Shown here: piece by piece, positions 37,555 through 48,740 of the stretch
Position numbering within the stretch: the first letter of the stretch is position 1
Layout: every line of letters begins with the position of its first letter
Source of the DNA: Hymenopellis radicata
Lineage: Eukaryota > Basidiomycota > Agaricomycetes > Agaricales > Physalacriaceae
Direction of reading: 5' to 3'
Length of the DNA stretch: 64,000 nucleotides
Assembly: GCA_015501595.1 (NCBI GenBank)
Contig: JADNRX010000002.1
Location: 372,001 to 436,000 of the forward strand
Position numbers and translations under genes: made by a program
Notes under the pieces: model-generated
Told to the model about the DNA's origin: nothing
What the model saw: only the letters and a program-made list of their open reading frames with translations
Databases searched by the model: none

Positions 37555-40500
37555 ATGTCAACCGTGGCTTCAAATAATCTGTTTCATGTACACGAAGGCT
37601 CCGACTCCGCCTCCAAACCTTCCTCACCAGCTTCGCCTACCCATTCCTTCCAGGCCCAGCAAGCCGTTCCACGGTCCTTCACCACAACGATTCGTGGCCA
37701 AGTCTCGCCTTTTCCAACAACCCCGACCGCATCTTCACCTCCGACCAGTGCCCTGGAGCCTCCATCTGGCGTGACTTGGGGAGAGTACATCCGTAAATGG
37801 ACGGATTCCCATGTAGCTCGCTGGTTGACTGAATGCAAGTGCGGCAGTCATGCAGCCACTTTCAAGGCCAACGATATTCGCGGCGATATTCTTCTCGAAC
37901 TGGATCATCCCACTCTGACCGAGATGGGAGTCACTAGCGTGGGCGATAGATTCCGAATCTTGAACGCCGTAAAACAGCTGCGACACAAGGCGTCGTCGAA
38001 AGCCGTCGCCGTATCTCGCCTTACGAATCATCTGGAGGACGCTTCTCCAGCAGCCGATAAGGCGCAAGGACCGAATACCGTCAAACGCAGTGGCCGGCCT
38101 GCTCCTCTTACTCTTAACAATACTCCCAATCGAGGCGATTTGCCGCGTCTAGTACGCGAACAACAGCCGCCAGATTCGGCAAAGGCGAATGGTTCCAGTC
38201 TACAGGCTGTTCGACCGCTTCCTCAGCCTGTACAAGGCTTATCGTCGAATTCTACGGGAAACGGCGGCAGCAGCCATTCCACCACTTCGTCTATTCCGCG
38301 TTCCAATCTCCCTCCTCTTCCTCCTCCGCCCCGTGGCCAACCTCCCCTACCACCTCCCGGTCGTCCTCCAGTGCGCAACTTCGCAGGATCTGGAAGAAGG
38401 ACCCCAACACAATCCGACAATGTCCCGGCCTATGTTACTCAGGCCTTGCCACCAGCGCCAAATCAAGCGCTCCTCACACCCTCATCGGCATCCAACTGGA
38501 CTGGCTACCATCTACCAGCAGATCCGCGTCCCGGAAACCCTGGTGGTGGTAAAACACCCCAATCCAATTCTCGCGCAACTTCTCCATTGCCACGTGTTCC
38601 TCGCTCAACTACGCCTGGTCATGGAAGATCGGGATCTGCAGGTTTAGCTTCTCCGGTCACGTCCAGTCCAAACACGAAGCCACCACGTCCAGGTGCGCAT
38701 CCCTACGCGACTGGCCAATCTGTGGTCACCCCTGCCACTCATAAAATAGATCTTTCTCCGATTGCGGAGGGTTTCACCGGAGCCAATCCATCGTCACCAC
38801 CTGTAACGTATTCCGTTGGTCGTGGACCATTCAATCCAGGAACACCATCTCATTCCAATGCGCCTTCTCTCGACGATTTACGTCGCAAACTCGTTAAGAT
38901 TGCGCTTCCCGATGAAGGTCTGACGTATACGATCGACGTTGATAATTGTGCAGGCGGTGTTGAGATTCTCGAGAAAGTGCTGAAGAAATTTGGCAAGGGT
39001 AGTGTGCGCAATCCCGACTCCGAAGCGGACTATGTGCACACCGAAGATGGCGGTCTTAGTGTAGATGGCTGGGGAGCTTACTTGGATGACGGTACGGGTA
39101 TGTGTACTCGATGCTAGCTGACGAATCTCGCCTCATCCTTCAAACAGGTCCTTTGGACGAAGCTGCACTGCTGTCGTACTGTCATGCTTCATTAGATCAC
39201 CCGGCGCGTGACAAACCTCTTGCATTGCGGAGAATCGCGAAAGCCCGTCGCGAGGACAAGGCAAGCGGGTCTCCAGGCGGCCGATCCCTTGCAGATCAGA
39301 TGTCCAAGGCAACCAAACGCGCGTCCTCCATCAGTATTCTCAGCGGTCTTGGAGTACGCGATCCCGAAAAGGCGTTGGAACCTCCGTCACCTACTGCGTC
39401 CGCGACTGGTTCGGGTAGTGGCTCTGGTAGGTCCAGCCCTGCTGCATCCAATGGCAAACGCCCATCCAAGTTGCGGAATTTCTTCGGTCAGCGGCCACCG
39501 AGTGAACTCATCACAACACATCTTACGGAATATTTCCCATTCACGGAGAAGAAAGTTCTCGAAAGGACGGCGCGCCACAGTATGATGAGGACGAACACAC
39601 TGTCCTCCACCAGGCGCGACAGCGCCGCGTCTTACAATCCATCGTTACCATCCAGATTCAGCAGTAGCACCGTTGGCTCCGGAACTAGAACCTCTATATC
39701 TAGGGCTTCCATATCTTCAACTGCCACCGGTCCTCCCCCTCCCCTACCTGAGAAGACTCCTGCTCCAGACGCGCAGTCAATCGAAGACGTTCCTCGTGTT
39801 TCTTTGTCTACTGAAGATGGTCGGTCTATTGATCTGCATGACGAGTCATACGTGGCCAGCCCGGACACTCATCCACAACTTCTACCGCCCATTCCATTCC
39901 CGACCGAATCGTTCTCGGAATCTCTGGAAAGTATCACTGGTGCTGGCCGACGTGTTTCGCGCGCCTTATCGACTACTTCTCGCGCCTCGCGCCGCATGAG
40001 TTACATGACTGAACTTCGTAGCAAACGCGACCGATCTGATACGGCCAGTCTAATGACTGTTGATGAGATCACTGCTGAAGTTGAAAACCGTCGGCGCAAC
40101 ACAATGAATGACAGACATCAAGATGATACGGACGATTGGACTGAGGTGGACAGCGCTGAGGGCGAAGATGGGCACGGAGAGAAGGTGCCTATTAACGATG
40201 CAGAAGAAGACGAATTTAGCGACGAAGAGGAAGAGGAAGAAGATATCGTTTCTGACGACGAGGAAAATACTCTGAATGACGATGCCGAAGAAGCGGAGGA
40301 AAATGACGGTCCTGTTGAGCGTAAAGGTAGGCCATTCCGCTTGATACAAAATGACAGCCGCTAACATCCCAAATCATAGCTAACAAATGGATCAAAGGTG
40401 CTCTCATTGGTGCTGGTTCGTTCGGAAAGGTTTACCTCGGCATGGATGCCTCGAGTGGGTTGCTCATGGCTGTGAAACAAGTCGAGCTTCCCACAGGATC

Positions 40501-41352
40501 CGCTCCCAATGAAGAGCGGAAGCAAAGCATGCTGAGTGCTTTAGAGCGTGAAATAGAGCTCTTGCAAGACCTTCAACATGATAATATCGTGCAATACTTA
40601 TGTAAGTCTTGAACTCGTGATCTTCTCCTCTGCTGATGTGTGTTTGGTAGACTCGTCATTGGAAGATGATTGCCTCAACATCTTCTTGGAGTACGTTCCA
40701 GGTGGTTCGGTTACCGCGTTGCTGCGCAACTATGGGGCCTTCGAGGAAACCCTGGTCAAGAACTTTGTCAGGCAGATCCTGCAAGGATTGACGTATCTTC
40801 ATGAACGGGATATTATTCATCGCGATATCAAGGGCGCGAACATCTTGGTGGACAATAAAGGAGGCGTGAAAATATCGGATTTCGGTATTTCTAAGAAGGT
40901 CAACGTCCGTAAGTAGCCATTTGTTCTATTTCGACGACACCTTCTTATTGTTTTGTTAGATCTCTTAACGGGCAGTCGTGCACATCGGCCTTCTCTCCAG
41001 GGGTCCGTGTTCTGGATGGCGCCCGAAGTCGTGAAGCAGAGCGGCCATACCCAGAAGGCTGACATATGGAGTGTCGGTTGTCTTGTTGTGGAAATGCTCA
41101 CTGGCGAACACCCTTGGGCTCAGCTCACGCAGATGCAAGCTATCTTCAAGGTATGTCTGCTCTTATGTCGCGTTACAAGGTGCTGATCATCTTCCAAGAT
41201 TGGCTCATCGGCGAAGCCGACCATACCGTCTGACATCTCTGCTGAGGCCCAGGACTTCCTAACACGCACGTTCAACTTGGATCAAGGGGCTCGACCTTCT
41301 GCGGCGGAGCTCCTTCAGCACACTTGGATTTCGACATCGAAAAAGGCTTAGC
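37555..41352 (+). CDS. STE11: STE11-type MAP kinase kinase kinase (SAM + RA-like + kinase)
   Basis: This kinase heads the pheromone/filamentation MAPK cascade. The start at 37555 gives [19 protein letters not shown] domain (about residues 75-150; [33 protein letters not shown]) binds the Ste50-type adaptor. A Pro-rich disordered region follows, then a Ras-association-like segment ([20 protein letters not shown]). After a Ser-rich and then Asp/Glu-rich linker comes the kinase domain: [11 protein letters not shown], catalytic Lys in [34 protein letters not shown] and [13 protein letters not shown]. The end is [10 protein letters not shown]. Introns are few and short, and no frameshift was seen. 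It is head to head with alpha-glucan synthase, which is a wall target of MAPK signalling in other fungi; a shared promoter is suggestive only. Confidence 0.93.
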
Positions 41353-41485
41353 TTTTGGTTTTTTTACTGGCTGTCTTAATGTTCCATAATGATATATCAT
41401 CCTATCTATCCATTGTATTCGTGGTACCCGGAAACTTCATTGTATGATACATACGCAATATACTAGACCCGGACTGCAGGGCGCT

Positions 41486-43710
41486 TCAGTTCTCTGCTTT
41501 TCTTTTCTTACTACCAGTCGCTCTTGAGCCCGGTCCCCAGTGACTGGGATTGTCCTGATAACGAACAAGCTTGACCTTTGAACCGGCTGTTACAGTGCCG
41601 GGATGTTTGGTGAAATTCGCTTCCTGCCTGTTGGATGCATTAGCGAAACCAGAGCAACATATGAGAAAAGCTGTACTTCGGCTCAGTAGCGAGTAAAATT
41701 CGCGTCGGAGATCGCTCTCCAACATTCTCCATTTTGACCGGATGTAGTTTCACGTAGGAACGGAAGACATCATGCACAACGGTTCGACTGGCATCAGTCT
41801 TTACAGATCCAGCTAGAGCATGTGAACGCGACACTTTGTAACCCGCATTGAGTAATGCCGAGCTTAGAGGCAGTCAACACACAGTAGCGGTAGCAGGCCA
41901 ATCAAGGAAACCTCACCAGACATCGTCCAACGAAGGAGTCTCCGAGTGAAAGTTACCAGCTACCCTTCTCGGAGTAAAGTAGAATGGTGTCTCCAATTCC
42001 TGTAAAACTCAATATATGGTTGAATGCGAACGAAGGGGAACAAACCTCTTTTGCCACAGTCAACATGCCCTTCATTCGCGCAAATGTTCCGTACTTAGAC
42101 TCGTTGCTTTCGACGTGACTGAGTACGTTAGAGACGAAATCACGGTCGTGGATGGGCGCCGACCACATCGGGCCAGCAATCTACTAATCTTGAGTGGTAG
42201 TTTACAAGGAGCCAGAAAATATTTACATGAAGGTATGACTGGCACTCTTGACAGTGTTCTGAGATCCCAGCATTTTGCGTAGTCTTGAAGTGATAGTTGA
42301 CGCTTCCTGACGACTCGTTCCTCTTTTCCACTACTTTTCCTATAGGCTGCTCGTAGAACGACTGACAAAGCGTGCAGATATGATAGAGAGAGGTTTTCCT
42401 ACATGTGGCGCAATTAATGTGCACATGAGAATAAAGCGGTTGAGGCGTACGTGAGAGCTCTCTTCACCTCGATGGGCGATGTTTTCACTTTGATGAATAG
42501 CCTGACATAGAAATCTATGGAAAGAGACAACAACGGTTGAATGAATCGACCATAGCGTCCGGCCGACGAGGACACCGCATGCAGCACGAGTCGTAACGCC
42601 TAGCGTAACAGTTAGGACTACTAATAAGGACTGACGCGAAACGGCTTACTGCTTCGTGACAATACTCCGCTTTGAGAGGTACACCGCCATAATTCGAGAA
42701 GCTGTCAGTCAGCAGAGTTAATAACACTTCAGTCGATGAAAATGGAGAAAGACCATTTCTCCGGAAAATTGTTAGTCGCAAGGACTGAGAGATCCGTACA
42801 AGTGATACATAGCAGACCTGTGAAAATGTCAAGTTAGATGTTAAGTGTACATGTCATACAATCAATCTTACCACCGTCAGATATAGATTGAACTGCGGCA
42901 TCAATGAAAGGAGCTGCAGTTCCATAAGGATCGAGATCGACTACGTCCACTCGTTTTCGATCTTCACGATGATTGTACATTAACGTGCTGGAAGACGAAT
43001 GTAACAATATCCTCAAGTGGGAGGAAACAGGTTACCATGCATCTCCTTCATTGATCCTAATTTTTCCGTCGCCAGACTCGGGCAGCTCAAAATCATTATA
43101 TATCACGTTCCGTCTCATAGCGTCCGTAGCTTCGGGAGACAAGTCGTTGGCAATGACATATCTATGGAAAGGTGAACACGGAACTGAAAACGGTGGACGA
43201 ACGCGAACTTGACAAGGGGAATCTCTTTTGCGTAACGGATAGAGCGCAGGCCAGTTGCAGACAGCGCCTCGAGGATACTGATCTTGTGTGGCGAATAGGT
43301 TGGCTATAATGCCATTAGATTCTACTCCAAAAAGAATAACCGTAACGAACCTCCTTTGCTGGGTGAGAAGACGTTGTAGCCTCTGCTTCTGGAGCGGGGA
43401 CATCCTGTGCAGATTCGTCGTCTACTGTGGAATCCGTTATGATCTTGTTGGAATCTTGAGGGAAGAACACACCTTTGCGTTTCTTCGCTGCCTTTCCTTG
43501 TGCCTTCTTCTCGAGTGACCGTTTCCATTTCGCTTCTTTTTCAGCGTTCAAAAGCTCGCTAAATGTTATAATCGATGCCACACTGAGATCCCGGTTGAAC
43601 TCTTGAACAGGATTCAGAAAGGCTTCCTTTGCGGACAGAAGGATATGAGACGTGTTTTCGGTGTATAACTTGAGTCCCTCGGGAACGGGTTTAGGTCCTT
43701 CGGTAGACAT
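41486..43710 (-). CDS. TRM1: tRNA (guanine-26-N2)-dimethyltransferase Trm1
   Basis: Trm1 makes m2,2G26 in nuclear and mitochondrial tRNAs using S-adenosylmethionine. I chose the start at 43710 ([20 protein letters not shown]). An in-frame ATG at 43809 adds a basic 33-residue leader. Conserved parts are [35 protein letters not shown] (methyltransferase), [36 protein letters not shown] and a Cys-rich zinc segment ([21 protein letters not shown]). The C-terminus is basic ([12 protein letters not shown]), a likely nuclear signal. About ten introns, no frameshift seen. A TATATAT run lies at 43722-43730, just before the downstream ATG. It is convergent with STE11 (133 bases) and divergent from the SNF2 gene. 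Confidence 0.92.
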
Positions 43711-43890
43711 TTTCAATCTCCCATATATATACAAGCGGGGACGGCGTTTTTGACAAAAAGCCCGGGCGATAATGATGGCAGCGAAAAGATTGGGAAGGTG
43801 GCTGTGCAAAGAGCGTGACTAGTTTTGAGGTATGGGACCAGATTGGACCAGACCACTTTCACCGTAACCATTACAACGACGACGAGCAAA

Positions 43891-46800
43891 ATGGCTAGCG
43901 ACGCGTCGGGCTCTCGCTCCCGCCTCTTGGCGGCGCTGGACAGTAGTATGCTCGCCATGGAACCCTTGACGCCGACGCGTTTCCCACTACACACTGGCAC
44001 GGCGAACAGCAGCCAGGCGACGGATCCAGCTAGACAGGCAGTTTTAGAAGCTAGAATGAAGCAATATAGCCAGATCACCCCTTCACGCTCTGGTGCGCTT
44101 TAATTTCCTTTCATATACTGCCTGCTCAGTCGCGACGCGTAGATACTGACGCCGACTTTCTTACGAGCGCTTTGAGCCACTCGAAACGCGCGGGAGGGCA
44201 ACAGCTGGCGGATTCAGAGTGAACTACGACCAAGAAACACCCGTTAGAGCCATTGACATTGGAGGAGCTGATCAAGCCCAAAAGTATGATCCATGGTTCG
44301 CGTCATGTCGTCGTGTTCACGAAACTGTGCAGAATACAAGAATTCGTTACCAACGCTATCAGCAACATCAGTCATGGCCTATCTGTTCAATCAGCTATGA
44401 AAGACCTTGGACTGAAAAAGTAAGACGCGCTATTTCCATGGATATTTTGCTCATGCCACGCAGCGAAAAGGACACGATACCCGGTCTGGAAGTGCGCCTT
44501 CTACCCCATCAGATCATCGGGGTCGCATGGTACGTTCTTCTTCGTATTAAGGCCATTTTCTCACATTTTCTTTCAGGATGCTGAAGAAGGAGGAGAGCGG
44601 GGACAAGGGTGGCATATTGGCGTAAATATTTTCAACTCTCTTTCCGCTAGTGCTCATGATTTCGGCAGCGACGACATGGGTCTGGGAAAGACCGTTCAGA
44701 TGATTGCAACTATGGTCATGAACATGCCGAAACTTGATGAACAAGGCCCTCGAACAACGCTTATCGTTGTACCCGCTGCTCTCCTCCAACAGGTATACTC
44801 TTTCCGAAGGATCCAAATCCCTATCAGCTAACACTTCCATCAGTGGAAAGATGAGATCGAGACCAAGACTAACGGAGTCCTCTCAGTCCACATCCATCAC
44901 GGCAAAGATAAACTCAAGGTTCGTTCAACTATGCCTTTTACGTTGTTCGCCTTGTGAAAATTTCTGTAGAAAATTTCTCAAGTAAAAGAATACGACGTAG
45001 GTGCTGCGAACAATTCTGGCAATGTCGTTCTGACTCAAAATCAGGTTATCATCACCACGTATCAGACTCTGAACGGTGATTTCGTGATGCCAAAAGATCT
45101 TGAGACGAGTGAAGAAGCTGGCTACCTTCAAGAACACGGGTATGGTCCTTCTTTTGGTCTCTTAAACCATAAATATTCATTGTCTTCAGTGGCACTCTTG
45201 CACGTATGAAATTTTATCGCGTCATTGCCGACGAGGCCCAGTACATCAGGAATCGGTATGCTTGACCGCATTACCTCGCGTAACTTTTCGTTAACAGTCG
45301 ACTTAGGGGAACGAAAGCAAGTATTAGTTTAGCTCATGTCAGGTCGATTTACCGGTGGATGCTGACCGGGACGCCTGTTACCAACTCACTGTACGTTTGC
45401 CATCATGCTTTTTTGCCAGGTATTCATGTTTTACCTCTCAGCGCGGACATCTACGGTTATTGCGTTTCGGGAAGTTCCGACCTTGGAATGACTGGAACGA
45501 CTTCAACTCATACGTCGTATGTTGCATCTAACTACCCCTCACAACGTTCTGTAACATCTGCTTTAGGCCAAGGTGCAGAGCGACGATGCTCCTTTGGCGG
45601 GTGAACGCGCTCGTACTATCTTGCAGCCGATCTTACTGCGACGCACCAAGGACTCTGAGCTTGAAGGACAGCCTATCCTGAAACTGCCCAAGAAGGAGAT
45701 TGAAATCACGACGCTCAAGTTCAGCCCCGACGAGAGAGAGGTGTGTTATGCTCATTTCTTCTGATATTCGATGCTAAGACTGTTCTAGTTATATACGTCT
45801 TTCGAAACTAGTAGCAAAATCCGACTGAATAGATACATCCGGGAAGGAACCATGATGAAGAAGTGCGTATCTACTTACCCTATGAAAGTTCTGTATTTCT
45901 CATATATCATCCAGTCATGCTGCCGTCCTTGTTAGTGCTGCATTGTTGATGCCTTATTCATTAGGTTGCTCAACATTAGACTAGGTCATGATCTTGCGGC
46001 TGCGACAGGTCTGCTGTCACCCGTACCTTATCCTAGTTCGTTCGTTCTATCCATTTGCCCCACTCTCTTTAACCGCGTGCTATAGGCCAATACGGATGGC
46101 GATGGTGATAATTCCGAGGACTATGAGAAAGAGCGTTCTCGAGCTATAACAGCGAAAGGGCGCCCTTGGGTTGATTCGGTACCCCTTTCACTTGACTCGT
46201 GCCAATCCTTTCTGACCTCTGTTTGCTTCAGATGAAAAGACGGTATAGACACATCTCGAAAGTGGCTTATCCAACCTAACTTTCTTCCCAGGTTCATGGT
46301 CCGAGCTCGAGCCGCCGAGTCTCTTGAATTATCTAACGATGAAGGCTCCACATGCCCTGCTTGCACTGAACGTAAGCACTTCTGAATCCGGTGTACTACA
46401 CGCCTGACCTCATTTTCAGCAATGCAACCTAATGCCGGCAGAATTCTAGGTTGTGGTCACGAAATGTGCTTCGACTGTTTGCTTGATATGAGAAATGCAC
46501 CTGCAGCGCATGATGGTATTTTGTGAGTTCTCCGTGTTCCACATCACACGCATTCTGATATTTTTGTTCAGCGGTGAAGGTACAGAGAAAGAAAACCTTG
46601 CTGTTGAGAAGAAGTTCGAGGACGCTGCCGCTAAAGGTTACAGACCTTGTGAGTCTCTTGTCTAAATGCCACGGCGGCTTTAATCAATCTGCCTTAGGTC
46701 CCACTTGTAAGGAGATGCAAGACGTCTCGGATAAGAAGGTTTTCAAATCATCTGCGTTTGAGCCTACGGAGGAGGAACTTTCGCGAACTCATATGGAGAA

Positions 46801-48038
46801 TCGAAAGTCGCAGAAGGCCAAAAAGAAATACGAGTCGTCCGATGATGAAGAAGACCATAAACCTTTCAATCTGGATGCGGACGAGTCCGACTCTGATGAT
46901 GACTTTCCGGATGTGGCCGACATCATGGTACGGCCAACCAAGAAGGCTAAGACGAATCGGGGGACAACGATGTCTTGGACCTTACCATGGATGATATCAC
47001 CGCCTCCTCATCACGATCGACGGATTCGAAATTCCTCGGGCGAAAACCCAAACCGTCCCCACGCGGTAAGCGCAAATCCCGTGATAGTGACGACGAGGAC
47101 GAAGAACCGCAGAAGGCCAAGGCTCCCTCAGAAGCACTGCTCGCGACTTGGCGGAGAGGCGACGATGACATGGAACCAAGCGCGAAGATGCTCAAACTGA
47201 TGGACTTCCTCAAGGAATGGGAGGCGTCTGGTGACAAAACCATTTGCTATTCTCAATGTCAGTGAGACGTAGAGCACTGGATTTTTATCTCACTAACTGT
47301 TCGTTGCAGGGACATCCATGCTTGACTTAATCGAGACGCTATTCGCTCGACATGGCATCAGGTGCTTGCGCTTCGACGGAAAGATGGACCGAGGTGCTCG
47401 TGACGCATGCTTGAAGTCTTTCAAGTCTTCGACAGGACCCAAAGTCATTCTCATTAGGTATGTCCAACATACTGCCCAATTCATTGACTAACGCCCCTTT
47501 AGCACAAAGTGCGGTGGTGTAGGTTTGAATCTCGTAGTGGCTAACCGGATTATCAAGTGAGTAACACGAGATGGTGATAATCATGAAGCTGACTACAAAG
47601 CAGCATGGATCTTTCTTGGAACTATGCAGCAGAATCTCAGGCATATGACAGGTGTGTCGCTCCATTTTTCGTCATTAACACCGCTCATGTCCGTCAAGGG
47701 CTCATCGCATTGGCCAAGACAAAGAAGTTTTCGTGAAGCGCCTTGTTGTAGAAAACACGATCGAGGAGCGGTAAGTCGTCCGCGATCCCACTTTATGCCC
47801 TGACTAACCCGCGCCACAATCAGTATGCTTCGTCTACAGGATGTCAAAGTCGGTCTTGCTGAGGCAGCACTTGGCGAAGGCACAGGAAACAAGTTGCACA
47901 AGCTCTCCGTGCGAGACATCAGATTCGTGAGCCCTCTTCAACTTTCCGCAATGTTGATTTTTAAATTCCATTCAGTTATTCGGCATGAACAAAGAACAAG
48001 CTCCTGGTCAGCCCGGCAATGGGCCTAATCGTGATTAG
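43891..48038 (+). CDS. SNF2-family ATPase with RING finger (Rad5/Uls1-like)
   Basis: This is a chromatin-remodelling or SUMO-targeted ubiquitin-ligase-type translocase. The start at 43891 gives MASDASGSRSRLL. After an N-terminal region, the helicase motifs are LLPHQIIGVAWMLKKEESG, DDMGLGKTVQM (I), IADEAQYIRN (II, DEAQ), MLTGTPVTN (III), a RING finger between the lobes (CPACTE ... GCGHEMCFDCLL ... CPTCKE), then ISTKCGGVGLNL (V) and DRAHRIGQDKEV (VI). The DEAQ box and interlobe RING fit the Uls1/Rad5 group. The tail is FGMNKEQAPGQPGN. One base is missing from the G run at 46959-46963. An in-frame TGA at 44220-44222 interrupts the N-terminal part, so the true start or a splice there is unsure. 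About 20 short introns. Confidence 0.88.
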
Positions 48039-48247
48039 ATTGTCCCTTCAAATACGACAGCACATACTTGCTATCTTTCTTTCTGTTAATCTAGTGTATA
48101 TGCATTACATGCTAGGTAGTTGTAACCGGTAATTACAACAAATAATTTCTTGCTCTTCAGTTTTTAGGTGTGTGTCGCACGAGGCACGGCGATCACGTTA
48201 AACGGCTCCAAGCTAAGTGACGACGTGCGTGATGAGGAGACAAAGCA

Positions 48248-48266
48248 CCGGTATCATTGATACCGG
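48248..48266. repeat. inverted repeat CCGGTATC-ATT-GATACCGG
   Basis: Perfect 8-bp arms are separated by three bases, about 210 bases after the SNF2 stop. It could form a small hairpin in the 3' UTR. No T run follows, and fungal Pol II does not use such terminators. Confidence 0.7.
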
Positions 48267-48496
48267 GTGGTTTGGGCTGAGGGGGGAACAGCAGACGAAA
48301 CGGGTTCGGCGGGGGACGCCACACCAGCGTGTGGAGGGGAAACCGAGACGTCACGAGCAGCCAGGACTCGGCTGGAAGGCTGACCTGGACCTGACCACGG
48401 ATCCAGACAGCCCACCACGTAGAGGGAGTTGGAGGGTTGGGAAGAAAAAGAGCGCGCGATGATGGAGATCAGCGAACAGGGACCTCTTGGGTGTAA

Positions 48497-48517
48497 TACT
48501 ACTACTACTACTACTAC
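48497..48517. repeat. (TAC)7 microsatellite
   Basis: Seven perfect TAC units lie in the convergent intergenic region. A likely polymorphic marker with no coding role seen. Confidence 0.95.
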
Positions 48518-48740
48518 GCGCGACTTCCTAATCGGGAATCCACATGTCTAGCTACACGATCGGAGGATTAGACTTGCTCAGAGGCGTCACTTTGCCTAGT
48601 ATTGCCGTAAACCCGACCCTCTGCAAGATACTAGAGTCATGAAATTAATGGTATTGCGTCTATGCGAGTATACAGCACGAAGTCCGTCGTAAAAGCATAA
48701 TAGTAGCTGTGTCCAGTCCTACTCGAGTATCCGTCCCCTC

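Larger units (their letters stand above)
48039..48740. other. intergenic, convergent SNF2/ferric reductase
   Basis: This 702-base gap lies between two stop codons, so it should be 3' flanks only. It contains a short hairpin (48248-48266) and a (TAC)7 microsatellite (48497-48517). The small open frames look non-coding. Confidence 0.5.
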
